Shown here: positions 1-9,700 of the stretch, piece by piece
Position numbering within the stretch: the stretch's first letter is position 1
How the letters are laid out: the number at the start of each line of letters is the position of its first letter
Assembly (NCBI RefSeq): GCF_025153475.1
Contig: NZ_JANZXA010000014.1
Coordinates: forward strand, 1 to 64,000
DNA: 64,000 bases
Reading direction: 5' to 3'
Origin: Novosphingobium mangrovisedimenti
GTDB taxonomy: Bacteria; Pseudomonadota; Alphaproteobacteria; Sphingomonadales; Sphingomonadaceae
Program-made: the position numbers and the translations under genes
Notes under the pieces: model-generated
What the model saw: only the letters and a program-made list of their open reading frames with translations
Told to the model about the DNA's origin: nothing
Database searches by the model: none

Positions 1-396
1 ACCTCCACGGCAAACATCCCTGGCCGCTCCAAAAGGAACAACCTTATCCAATGGCTGGTTTTTACACCGCCGCGCTCAGCAAATCGCCGGCGCTCCATTG
101 GCCTGGTTTGTCACCGCCCTGCACACAACTTCACGTATGTCCCGGCCCTGTCCGAGGAACCCGAGGGCAGCGACTGGGACGGTGCACGCGGTTTCGTCCA
201 CGAAGCGGCAGGTGCCTTTTTCGACAACGATTTCCGGGGGCACAAGGCCTATCTCTGCGGCCCGCCGATGATGATCGAGGCCTGTATCCGCACGCTGATG
301 CAGGGGCGCCTGTTCGAACGCGACATCTATACCGAAAAGTTCCTTTCGGCTGCGGATGCCCAGCAGGTGCGATCGCCGCTGTTCAAATCGATCTGA
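1..396 (+). CDS. Phenol hydroxylase P5-type ferredoxin reductase, C-terminal part only
   Basis: The frame is open from base 1 to the TGA at 394-396. From about base 130 it reads as the C-terminus of the FAD/2Fe-2S reductase (DmpP family) that passes electrons from NADH to multicomponent phenol hydroxylase: NFTYVPALSE, then the NAD-binding YLCGPPMMIEAC, then TLMQGRLFERDIYTEKF and a final RSPLF. Before base 130 no frame gives recognisable reductase sequence, so either a rearrangement or frameshift lies there or the match is poor. A DmpQ/XylT-like ferredoxin follows after 11 bases, as in phenol meta-pathway operons. The hydroxylase subunits would lie left of the window. Confidence 0.65.
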   Translation, partial: TSTANIPGRSKRNNLIQWLVFTPPRSANRRRSIGLVCHRPAHNFTYVPALSEEPEGSDWDGARGFVHEAAGAFFDNDFRGHKAYLCGPPMMIEACIRTLMQGRLFERDIYTEKFLSAADAQQVRSPLFKSI

Positions 397-407
397 CGGA
401 GGATGCG

Positions 408-710
408 GTGACTGAAGAAGGCCCGGATTGCCCCGTCGAGATCGTAAGCGATGGTACGGCGTTCACCTGCAAGGCGGGCGAACATCTGCTGGGTGCCATG
501 ATCCGGGCGGGCCGGACCGGGATCAAGGTCGGCTGCCGCAATGGCGGATGCGGGATCTGCCGCATCCGCATCCACTCCGGCGATTACTCCAGCGGAAAGA
601 TGACCCGCTCCAGGATCAGCGAGGAGGATGAGCGCGCCGGGGTTGTGCTGGCCTGCAGGATCTATCCGCAAGCCGCGCTCCAGGTGGAGGCCCTGCCTCT
701 GCCCAGCTGA
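408..710 (+). CDS. 2Fe-2S chloroplast-type ferredoxin, DmpQ/XylT-like
   Basis: A 100-residue ferredoxin. The cysteine pattern GCRNGGCGIC (C-x4-C-x2-C) followed by ACRIYP supplies the four ligands of a plant-type 2Fe-2S cluster. DmpQ and XylT, the family relatives in phenol and toluene operons, reduce the oxidised iron of catechol 2,3-dioxygenase and so reactivate it; that role is inferred here. The GTG at 408 is chosen because GGAGG lies 5 bases upstream and it gives normal family length. A second ferredoxin of this type is encoded at 26375, so the window has two copies in different contexts. Confidence 0.8.
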   Translation: MTEEGPDCPVEIVSDGTAFTCKAGEHLLGAMIRAGRTGIKVGCRNGGCGICRIRIHSGDYSSGKMTRSRISEEDERAGVVLACRIYPQAALQVEALPLPS

Positions 711-854
711 GGCCCGTTGGCGCGGAAACCTTCCGCCCGCCTGCCGCTCCAAAATACGACACCCCGACAACCGGAGTTGACGTCGCTGCTGCGGGGCGCA
801 TTGCTGGCCGCCCGCGCGCGCAGATCGGGCCGCGCTGTTTTCAGGTCACCCCGG

Positions 855-2270
855 ATGGGAGAGCGGCAGGCCGTGTCCGAACGTTTCCGTTTCAAGCCCT
901 TGCTGGCGCTCGCCGGTGCATTCGTTCTGGGAAGCGCGGGGCCGGGCCAGTCCACCGCCGCGCAGGACACCCATCCGCCCGAGGTCGTTGCGCCGGCTGA
1001 GGGGCCCTATCCGTTCTACATGCCGATGCAGGGGCTGCGCCCGCCTGCGATCAGGCTGTTCATCAAATGCGATGCCTCGCGTGCGGCGGGACGCGAAGTC
1101 TACGCGGGGCGCGACGCGGCTTCGCTCTACGGCCGGGTCGAGGGCGGCTACGAATTCGTCTACGAGGCGCTCGATTCCGCCGGCAAGCCCTGCGTCTATC
1201 CGTTTGCCCCGTGGATGCCGCAGATCGTTGGTCCGCTGCAGGGCACGCAGTACATTCTGCGGTCGTCGATGCCGGGCCAGCCGGTTATCTTTCGCACCGC
1301 GGACGAGTGGGCGAGCGTCGATCTCAGGCTGTTCGACATCGGCCGCCAACGCATCCACTTCGAGATGCAGGACGTGCACCTGGACTTTTCCGGCGCGAAG
1401 CAGCCCAAGGGGGCGCTTCACCTGGAAGTCTTCGGGGGCGAACGTCCGGGGCTGTTCACGGCTGTCGTCCGCCGGGCCAGTATCTTCGGCGGCAAGAACG
1501 CCATCTTCGTGCCGGGCGGCCAGACCATGCTCTATGTCGAGGACAGCGACATCGCCGGCAATATCAGCTCCAGCCCCGACCAGGAGCATACCACCTACAT
1601 CAACGGCACGCTGGTCACGCATCTGCGCAATTCGATCTGGCGCGGTCAGCGCGGCTGGTCGAACGTGGCCAGCGGTCACCAGCTCAAGGACAAGGCCTAC
1701 CTTCGCATTTACGAGAACGTGACGGTGGCCAACACACCCAACGGCGCCCCGCCTTCGGCGATGCCGTTGATCGACGCTTCGATCTACGGCTTTACCTGGT
1801 CGAACAACTTGCGGATCCTGCGGCAGGAACCTGCGCAGGCGGTGCGCGACGGGCTTGTCGACCTGCGCAGCGAGAACACGTATGCGCCGCCGCAAAGCTA
1901 TCCGTGGAACGTGTTGGCGAACCCCGGCTGGAACATGCCGGCTGAGCCGCTGTCGGTGCTCGACAAGGTCTATCTCTCGGTCTTCCTGAACACCTCGGTG
2001 CAGAGTTTCCGCACCGAACCCCATGTCTTCGCGATCAGGCCGCAGGGAACCCGGATCGTGCCGGGCACCACCCTGGTCGAGGGCAACGACACGACCACGC
2101 GCAATCAGCAGCGCGCGGTATCGCTCGCCTTCAATACCACCGGCGACATAAGCCGGGTCTATTCGAAAGAGGGATGGGGCTTCGTCGATCCGCAAGTTCC
2201 CGCGCAAGGCCAGTGGATATTCGATCGCGACGCATTCATCCGTCATGCGCTGGACCTGATCGGACGATAG
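855..2270 (+). CDS. Exported right-handed beta-helix-like protein, function unknown
   Basis: About 471 residues. After the ATG at 855 comes a basic stretch and a hydrophobic core (LLALAGAFVLGSAG) ending in a plausible signal-peptidase site near STAAQ, so export is likely. A GTG at 873 is an alternative start and has a purine-rich GGCAGG just upstream. The middle has short beta-rich repeats with Asn/Asp turns (ASIFGGKNAIFV, VEDSDIAGNIS, LRNSIWRGQ) typical of parallel beta-helix proteins such as polysaccharide lyases, but no catalytic signature could be identified. It stands alone, 110 bases ahead of the ABC operon. Confidence 0.55.
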   Translation: MGERQAVSERFRFKPLLALAGAFVLGSAGPGQSTAAQDTHPPEVVAPAEGPYPFYMPMQGLRPPAIRLFIKCDASRAAGREVYAGRDAASLYGRVEGGYEFVYEALDSAGKPCVYPFAPWMPQIVGPLQGTQYILRSSMPGQPVIFRTADEWASVDLRLFDIGRQRIHFEMQDVHLDFSGAKQPKGALHLEVFGGERPGLFTAVVRRASIFGGKNAIFVPGGQTMLYVEDSDIAGNISSSPDQEHTTYINGTLVTHLRNSIWRGQRGWSNVASGHQLKDKAYLRIYENVTVANTPNGAPPSAMPLIDASIYGFTWSNNLRILRQEPAQAVRDGLVDLRSENTYAPPQSYPWNVLANPGWNMPAEPLSVLDKVYLSVFLNTSVQSFRTEPHVFAIRPQGTRIVPGTTLVEGNDTTTRNQQRAVSLAFNTTGDISRVYSKEGWGFVDPQVPAQGQWIFDRDAFIRHALDLIGR

Positions 2271-2380
2271 TGCCTGCATGCATCCGGTAAGGCAGGATCA
2301 CGCGGCTATGGCGCGCGCCCGTTCATTGTCGCAAAGTACGATCATGCTTCCGCCGACGCAGGGAGAGGACTCGACAGGCC

Positions 2381-3112
2381 ATGAATGGCAAGGACGTTGC
2401 ATTGGATGAGAGCCTCGCCTTTCGCGGGGAGGGGCTGGAAAAGGTCTATCAGACCGGTGAAACCAGCGTGCGCGCGCTGCGCGGGGTCGATCTGGCCATC
2501 CCGCTGGGGGAAATGCTGGTGCTGCTGGGGCCGTCGGGCAGCGGCAAGTCGACCCTGCTCAACATCATCGGCGGACTGGACCGGCCAACCTCGGGCCGGC
2601 TCTTCTACCGCGATACCGAACTCACCGCGCTTGATGATCGCGAACTGACGCGGTTTCGCCGGGCCCAGATCGGCTTCATCTTCCAGTTCTACAACCTGAT
2701 TCCCAGCCTGACGGCGGAAGAGAACGTACGTCTGGTGACGGACATTGCCAACAATCCGATGGAACCGCGCGACGCGCTGGAACTGGTCGGACTTGCGGAC
2801 AGGTGCGATCACTACCCGGCGCAGCTTTCCGGCGGCGAACAGCAGCGCGTCGCCGTGGCGCGCGCCATTGCCAAGCGGCCGGGCGTGCTGCTGTGCGACG
2901 AGCCCACCGGTGCGCTGGACAGCAGCACCGGCGTGCGCGTGCTCGAGACGCTGGAACGGGCGCACGCCGAACTGGGCACGACGGTCGTGATCATTACCCA
3001 CAACGTCGGCATCGCTGTCATGGCGCATCGCATCCTGCATTTCCGCGATGGCCAGATCGCGCGGGTCGAAACGAACGAGCATCCGGTGGAACCGCGGCAG
3101 ATAAGCTGGTGA
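2381..3112 (+). CDS. ABC transporter ATP-binding protein, MacB/LolD/DevA type
   Basis: A 243-residue ATPase. The Walker A motif GPSGSGKST lies at about residues 50-58, the Q-loop in FIFQFYNL near 100, the signature LSGGEQQR at 149-156, Walker B VLLCDEPT at 169-176 and a switch histidine in ITHN near 204. The residues around the signature and the DEPTGALDS segment are typical of ATPases that pair with FtsX-fold permeases. The stop overlaps the permease start by four bases (GTGA), and an HlyD-type adaptor follows, which suggests a tripartite efflux or lipid-export system. The substrate is unknown. Confidence 0.88.
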   Translation: MNGKDVALDESLAFRGEGLEKVYQTGETSVRALRGVDLAIPLGEMLVLLGPSGSGKSTLLNIIGGLDRPTSGRLFYRDTELTALDDRELTRFRRAQIGFIFQFYNLIPSLTAEENVRLVTDIANNPMEPRDALELVGLADRCDHYPAQLSGGEQQRVAVARAIAKRPGVLLCDEPTGALDSSTGVRVLETLERAHAELGTTVVIITHNVGIAVMAHRILHFRDGQIARVETNEHPVEPRQISW

Positions 3113-5472
3113 AGGCGCTCGACCTCAAGCTGGCGCGCGACTTGTGGCGCATGCGGGGGCAGGCGCTGGCGATTGCGCTGGTGCTGGCGGCGGCAACCGC
3201 GACGTTCGTCCTGTCGGTGGGCGTCCATGGTTCGCTGGTCGCGACCCGCGATGCCTATTACGCACGCAGCCACTTTGCCGACGTCTTCGCCACCCTGAAG
3301 CGTGCACCGCGCAGCATCGTCGCTCGGATAGCCGACATTCCCGGCGTGCAGCGCGCCGAGGGCAATATCATCCAGTATGCGACGCTCGACTTCCCCGGGC
3401 GGGAAGAGCCGATCCGCGCCCTGATCAATTCGGTCGACGAGTTCGGCCGCTCGCGGCTCAACGCGATCACCTTGCGCAAGGGCATCCTGCCGCGCCCGGA
3501 GCATGCGAGCGACGTTGTCGTCGATGAGAATTTCGCGAAGGCCAACGGGCTGGGGCTCGGCAGTACGGTAGCGGCGCAGATCTATGGCCGCAGGCAGACT
3601 CTCGTGATCGTCGGGATCGGCATGGCGCCCAACTACGTCTATGCCCTCGCGCCTGGCGACCTCGTTCCCGACGAGCGGCGGTTCGGCATCTTCTGGATGG
3701 GGCGCAAGGCGCTGGAAGCCGCGACCGACCGGCGCGAGGCGATCAACACGCTCTCACTGACGCTCGACCGGGGCGCCTCGCAGGCCGAAGTGATTCGCAA
3801 GGTGGATTCGATCCTCGCACCTTATGGTGGGACGGGCGCCTATGGCCGCGAAGACCATCTCTCCAACGCCTTCCTCGACAGCGAGCTGAAGCAGCTCAGT
3901 GCGATGACGCGCATCATCCCGCCGATCTTCCTGCTCGTGTCGACGTTCCTGGTCTATATTGTGCTCGGCCGCATGATCCGCACCGAACGCGAGCAGATCG
4001 GCCTCATCAAGGCCTTCGGCTATTCGGGCTGGGCGATCGGCTGGCACTATCTCAAGTTCGCGCTGGCAGTGGCGCTTCTGGCGATCGTGCTCGGGTCGCT
4101 GGCCGGGATCTGGATGGGGCAGGCGATGACGCGGCTCTATGCCGAGTACTACCGGTTTCCGTTCCTGACCTACCGCTTGTCCCCACCTGTCTTCCTCGCC
4201 GCGGGAGCCCTGGCGATCGGTGCGGCGGCGCTGGGCGCGCTGGGCGGCGTGCGTTCGGCCATGGCGCTCCAGCCCGCCGTCGCCATGTCACCGCCACCGC
4301 CGCCGGTCTATCGCGCGGGAACGGTCGAGCGGCTGGGCCAGCTCGCCGGTTTCAGCGCTCTGGGGCACATGATCGTCAGGCATGTCGCGCGTTGGCCGGG
4401 GCGGTCGGCGATCACCGTGCTGGGGGTGGGGCTGTCGATGGGGTTGCTGTTCGCGACGATGCAGTTCGTCGATGCCAGCAAGGCCATGCTCGACCAGTTC
4501 TTCGCCCGCTCCCAGCATCAGGACCTGACGGTCACATTCACCGAAGCCCGCAACGAGCACGCGATCCACGCTCTCGCGCAGATCCCCGGCGTGTTGCGGG
4601 TGGAGGCCTCGCGCACCATTCCGGTGATGTTGCGGCTGGGTGCCCGAAGCAAGCGGACGGCGATAGAAAGCGCCGATCCCGCCTCGCAGCTCACGGCGCG
4701 GATCGACGGCACCGGTCAGGAGGTTGCGCTCCCGCCCGCCGGCCTCATGCTCAGCCGACAACTCGCTGACCAGTTGAGGGCGAAGATCGGCGATCCCATC
4801 GAAGTCGAACTGCTCGGCGGACGCCGCACCCGCTCCGTGCAGCAGCTTGTCCGCATCGTCGACGAGGTCGTCGGTGCCCGGGCCTATGCCGGGCAGGGCA
4901 CGCTCGAACGGATAGCGCGCGATGCCGCGCCCGCGGATGCCGTGCTGCTCAGGATCGATCCGCAGGCGCGCACCCGTATTCTGACACGGCTCAAGGACAT
5001 GCCGGTCGTGCTCGGTGTAACCGAACGCCAGGCGGCCCTGGAGAAGTTCACCGAAGTGATCGACAGCAACATCCTGACGATGATCAGCTTCTACATCGCC
5101 TTCGCGGCGGCGATCGCGGTCGGCGTGGTGTACAACAGTGCGCGTATTCTCTTTTCCGAACGGGCGCATGAACTCGCCACGCTGCGCGTGCTCGGCTACC
5201 TGAACAGTGAAGTTGCCATCGTCCTTCTGGGCGAAATCGCGCTGCTGGTGGTGCTGGCGTTGCCGCTGGGCTGCATGCTGGGCTATGCCATGGCCCAGCT
5301 CATGATCGCGATGTTCAGCTCGGACCTCTTTCGCCTGCCTTATGCGGCGACGCGCGCAAGCTATGGCTTCGCGGCGGTCGTGGTCCTGAGCGCGGCGCTG
5401 GCGACGGCCCTGCTCGTCGCCCGGCGCGTGATGAAGCTCGACATGGTCCGCGTTCTCAAGGCCCGCGAATGA
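3109..5472 (+). CDS. ABC transporter permease with two FtsX domains
   Basis: About 787 residues from the GTG at 3109, which overlaps the ATPase stop. An N-terminal membrane segment (ALAIALVLAAATATFVLSVGV) is followed by a large extracytoplasmic region. There is then a three-helix FtsX-type block (residues ~270-390, including FLLVSTFLVYIVLGRMI), a second soluble region, and a second FtsX block at the C-terminus (MISFYIAFAAAIAVGVVYNSARI onward). The double-FtsX layout is known for DevC/YhbE-like and MacB-related exporters. The ATGA overlap with the next gene implies translational coupling. Confidence 0.85.
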   Translation: MKALDLKLARDLWRMRGQALAIALVLAAATATFVLSVGVHGSLVATRDAYYARSHFADVFATLKRAPRSIVARIADIPGVQRAEGNIIQYATLDFPGREEPIRALINSVDEFGRSRLNAITLRKGILPRPEHASDVVVDENFAKANGLGLGSTVAAQIYGRRQTLVIVGIGMAPNYVYALAPGDLVPDERRFGIFWMGRKALEAATDRREAINTLSLTLDRGASQAEVIRKVDSILAPYGGTGAYGREDHLSNAFLDSELKQLSAMTRIIPPIFLLVSTFLVYIVLGRMIRTEREQIGLIKAFGYSGWAIGWHYLKFALAVALLAIVLGSLAGIWMGQAMTRLYAEYYRFPFLTYRLSPPVFLAAGALAIGAAALGALGGVRSAMALQPAVAMSPPPPPVYRAGTVERLGQLAGFSALGHMIVRHVARWPGRSAITVLGVGLSMGLLFATMQFVDASKAMLDQFFARSQHQDLTVTFTEARNEHAIHALAQIPGVLRVEASRTIPVMLRLGARSKRTAIESADPASQLTARIDGTGQEVALPPAGLMLSRQLADQLRAKIGDPIEVELLGGRRTRSVQQLVRIVDEVVGARAYAGQGTLERIARDAAPADAVLLRIDPQARTRILTRLKDMPVVLGVTERQAALEKFTEVIDSNILTMISFYIAFAAAIAVGVVYNSARILFSERAHELATLRVLGYLNSEVAIVLLGEIALLVVLALPLGCMLGYAMAQLMIAMFSSDLFRLPYAATRASYGFAAVVVLSAALATALLVARRVMKLDMVRVLKARE

Positions 5473-6626
5473 TCTGGCAAACCATCAAGCGCTGGCGCTG
5501 GGCGCTGGCCATTGGCGGCCTGCTGCTGCTCGCCATCGGCTATGCGTTCTGGCCGGAAACCCGGGCCGTCGATATCGGCAAGGTCGGCAAGGGGCCGATG
5601 GCGGTAGGCATCACCGATGACGGCGTGACCCGCGAGGACGAACTCTACGTCGTATCGGCCCCCGTCACCGGCTTCGCCTCGCGGATCACGCTCGAGGCCG
5701 GGGACCGGATCGAAAAGGGGCAGGTTATCGCCCGCATGACCGGCCGCCCCGCGCCGCCGCTCGATCGCCGGACCCAGGAGGAACTGCGCAGCGCACTGGC
5801 TGCCGCGCAGGCTGCCGAGAGCAGCACGGCGGCCAGTCTGGTGCAGGCGCGTCGCGATCTTGCCCGTGCCGAGGAACTCGCGCCAAGCGGCGTCACCTCG
5901 CGTGCCGACCTGGAAGCCGCGCGCACGCGGGTTTCCACCGGGCAGGCCTCGCTGGCGCAGAACAGGGCCGAAGTCCGGCGGATCGAGGCCTCGCTGGCCG
6001 CGTCCGGACGAGCGGCCGGCGGTGCTCCCATCCCGGTCGTGGCTCCCGCCAGCGGCATGGTCCTGCTGGTGCAGGGCAAGAGCGAAGGCGTGATTACGGA
6101 AGGAACCCCGCTCGTCACTCTCGGCGATCCGGAAAGGATTGAGATCGTCGTGGACCTGCTCTCGCGCGAGGCGGTTCGCGTGAAGCCGGGGGACCGGGTC
6201 GAGATCACCCAATGGGGTGGCGACACGCCGCTGGTGGGGCATGTCAAATATGTCGAGCCCTACGGGCGCCTGAAAGTCTCCGCGCTCGGGATCGAGGAGC
6301 AGCGTGTCAACGTCGTGATCGGCTTCGATCCGGCTTCCGCCCGCGATGCGGCGCGGCTGGGCCACGGCTATCAGGTCGATGCCACGATCATCGTGTGGAG
6401 CAAGGCCGATGCGCTGCGTGTCCCGGTCGGCGCGCTGTTTCGCGGCAAGGACGGAACCTGGCACGCCTTCGCGGTCGAAGGAGGCCGGGTGCATGACCGT
6501 CCGGTGAAGATCGGCCACGTCAACGACGACTACGGCGAAGTGCTCGGCGGGCTTCCCGAAGGTGCGAGCGTGGTGCTCAACCCCGCCAACGACATCCTGG
6601 ACGGTGAGCGCGTCAAGGCCCGCTGA
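5469..6626 (+). CDS. HlyD-family periplasmic adaptor (membrane fusion protein)
   Basis: 385 residues with one N-terminal membrane anchor (WALAIGGLLLLAIGYAFW). A lipoyl-like barrel half (VTGFASRITLEAGDRIEKGQVIAR) follows, then an alpha-helical hairpin rich in Ala, Glu and Arg at about residues 100-180, then the second lipoyl half (VVAPASGMVLLV) and a beta-barrel domain. This is the usual adaptor of tripartite ABC efflux pumps, linking the FtsX permease to an outer-membrane channel. No TolC-like gene is adjacent. The start overlaps the permease stop (ATGA at 5469-5472). Confidence 0.85.
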   Translation: MIWQTIKRWRWALAIGGLLLLAIGYAFWPETRAVDIGKVGKGPMAVGITDDGVTREDELYVVSAPVTGFASRITLEAGDRIEKGQVIARMTGRPAPPLDRRTQEELRSALAAAQAAESSTAASLVQARRDLARAEELAPSGVTSRADLEAARTRVSTGQASLAQNRAEVRRIEASLAASGRAAGGAPIPVVAPASGMVLLVQGKSEGVITEGTPLVTLGDPERIEIVVDLLSREAVRVKPGDRVEITQWGGDTPLVGHVKYVEPYGRLKVSALGIEEQRVNVVIGFDPASARDAARLGHGYQVDATIIVWSKADALRVPVGALFRGKDGTWHAFAVEGGRVHDRPVKIGHVNDDYGEVLGGLPEGASVVLNPANDILDGERVKAR

Positions 6627-6786
6627 GGCTTGCCGCGCTCAGGGCCGATTGCCACCGACACCCCGAACCGGCTGATCGTCCGTAGAAGGCTTGTCGGCAG
6701 GGGCTTGGGCGGGCTGTGTACCCGAGCATATCCGGAAAATGCTGTCCTGACCGGTCCGGAACAAGGCAGGTCGGCGAAAATGCCCG

Positions 6787-9700
6787 TCACCGGGCATCGC
6801 CGACAACGACGAACGGGGCCCAGGAACTGGGATGCGCTGCAGTTTCGTCGGGGGAGTTCTTCCGGATGTCGATCATCGTGCGGCGCAGAGCTTCGGCCCT
6901 GCTGATGGACGGGTCTTCCTGGCGCAGCAACACGGTGCGGCTGGACAACAGGGCGGCCATGTCATCGCGGACCTGCCAGTGCGAAGCAAGGAGGCTCTTT
7001 GCGCCGGCATAGAAGAAGGTGCGCGCCAGACCGGAAAGGGCCTCCGCGTTCGTGCCTTCACCGCCAGCAGTGTTGCAGGCGGACAGAATTACCCAGTCGG
7101 CAGACAGCGACAACTGCATGACTTCGGAGGCGGTAAGAAGCCCGTCGTCCATCTCCGTCGCTTCCTCGGGAGGCGTGAAGACGAGGCCGGGTTCGACCAC
7201 GGAATCGATTTCGCCGGCCAGCAGGCCGTGCGTGGCGAAGGCCAGGATGCCGACGTGGGACAGGTCTGTTTGCTTGACCATCGTCTCGGTGGCGTTCCGG
7301 CCCAGGAAGAGGCCGTTCTTGGAAGCGTGGAGCGCCGAGCGGATGGCTTCGAGTTCCGTGGCCGTTCCCGGCAATCTGGAAAGCTGCGCAATGCTGTCGA
7401 TATCGGCAAGGCTGCCACCACGAAAGGGATTGACCCGTGTGTCGATGAAAGTCCCGTCGAATGCCCCGCGCGTGGCGGCCTTGCCTTCGAGCACGGGGTC
7501 TCCGAAACCGGCGAAACTGGCCGGTATGGAGCTCTTTTCGCCTGTCGTCTTTTCGCGCAGGAAGCGCAGCGATTGTACCGACGGGATCTGCACGACGGCA
7601 AAGTCGTCGATCAGCCAGTGCGTTGTGCGCATGGCTTCCAGATCGTCGTCGTCCCCTTCGGGCGGCGCTGTTACCAGAACGCCTGGAGGCAGGCGCGCCA
7701 GGTCTCCGGAAAGCGCGAAATAGAGCGTGTCCTTGCCTTTCAGCGCACCGTGCAACGGCATGAGCAATTCGGTGTAGAGCTGGTAGGCCAGCGTTCTGCG
7801 AAAGATGTAGAACCATGGCGGCGGGATCTTGCTCCCCGCGGGATCCAGATCTTCCCGCAAGGCTGCTACCAGCGCGCCGATCTTGCCGCTGTCGAGATCC
7901 GAACGGTGCCAGACCAGTCCTTCGCGTGTCACTGCCATGGCATGGGTGCCATGGCTGGTCGGTACCAGCAGGACGATCGCCTCGTTCGGCCCCAGCATGT
8001 CCTGCACCTCTGCCAGCGGCAGCGCCTCCGGTCGCATGAGCCTGAAGAAACCGGGGGCTGCCTTGCGCAGCTCGAGATCGACTTGCGCGCGCTTGTCGCG
8101 GGCTCGGGCGAGGGTCGTCAGGTCGCGTTGTGTGTTCAGATTGCTGCTCGCGGCATCGCTTTCCGCGAGGAGCCTGTCACGTTCTTCCAGAAGGTTCGCG
8201 ACCCCTGCGTTTTTGAGCAGGTCCCTGGCCGCAGAGCGCCCGACGGCCAGCGTGACGCCGCTCGTCATCGCATCCTGCAGGGCCGAGAACGCTTCTCGGT
8301 CGGCGTCCGAGACCGCGCTCTTCCGCTGCCAGAGAGCGTCGGCCAGCAGTTCGAATTTCTTTTGTCCCGCCACGTGAAGATTGGCGAGGAATCCAGTGCC
8401 GAGCAGCGCTTGTTCGTACAGTTTCTGATCTGCCTCGCTGAAGCCCAGCGATTGCAGGTAGCCGCGATGGCCGGTTGCCGCCATTCGGGCGGCTTCGAGG
8501 GCTGCCGCGTCGTCCTTGTCTGCATCCAGCAGAAGAATGGCCAGCCGGGCGTTGAGGGTCTCGAATTCACCGAACGGGTCGTCGAAAGCCAAGGACGTCG
8601 CGCGCCGATAGGCGGCGGGATCGGCGAAGACGTTTGCCTTGGCCCGGTTCACATCGCTCCCCAGAACCGCCTCTAGCGAGGCAATCGCTTCTTCGGCCCG
8701 GCCAAGATCGACGAGCACATCCACCTGATCGCCCAGTGCCGCGTAAACGGTGAAATAGTCGTCCGGGTGGGCGGCGCGTTGCAGCGCCAGATTGCGCTTG
8801 GCGATGGCAAGGGCGGCAGCGGGGTCTTCGCCGTCCACCACAAAGTAGAGATCCCGGAGCCTGTCGAACTGTTCCTGGCTGCCATCGCCGTGGAGTTCGG
8901 TCGCCAGGTCCACCATTTCCCTCAGGACGGCAAGGTGTTCGGGGCTGCTCCGGGTCATGCTGTCCGCCTGTTTGTCCAACTTCTCGAGCTGGGCCTTCAG
9001 GCTCTCCTGCCCCAGGGTCGAGGCGAACAGGTCGCTCTGCGAGACGGACGCAAGAAAAGCCTTTCCGCGCTCGCGCGCCCCAAGCCTGGAGGCGAGCGAG
9101 GCATAGGTCTTCAGTTTCGCCTCGATGTCTTTGACCTCGTCCTGCTCGTCACTGGAAAGGCTGTCGCCGTTCCGCCGGAGCCAGCCGGATTCGCTCATCG
9201 ACAGCCGGATGATGGTCTCCAGCGGTCCGAGCCGGTCTTCCTGCCTGCCAAGGCCGTCGAGCGCGCCGTCGAGGTCGCGCCAAGCACTGCGGATCCGGTA
9301 GTTGCTGCAGTAGCGATCGTTCTCGCGCAGACAGGGTTCGAAGCGTGCGGCCTTGCTGGCAAAGATGCGCTGGTAGATCTCCGCAGCGCGGGCCTTCATG
9401 CCGTGGTTTGCGAAGTAGTCGGCTTCCGCGCTGTCTATATGTTCGCGATCCTCGGGGACTTCGGAGCAGTCGAACTTCCATCCGGGGCCGCCGCATTGGC
9501 CCCATTTTGTCTCGAGTTCACCCCTGACCCGGTCGAACAACGCCGGCACCTCTTCGCCGCGTCCCGCATCGGCCAGCGTGCCGGCGAGCACGCCCAGCGA
9601 CGTGGCGAACAGTGCCTCGTTGTTGTTGCATCCCAGGATCAGCCCCGGTGTCACCCGGCCACAATTGAGCACATCGGCAAGCTCTGCTTCGAAACCTGTG

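Noticed and set aside
846..2279. 477-residue open frame on the minus strand
   Set aside because: Mirror image of the beta-helix gene; Arg/His/Asp-rich shadow composition and no family features.
6832..8676. 614-residue plus-strand frame
   Set aside because: Antisense to the CHAT gene, with the Gly/Arg/Gln bias of a shadow frame and no domain.
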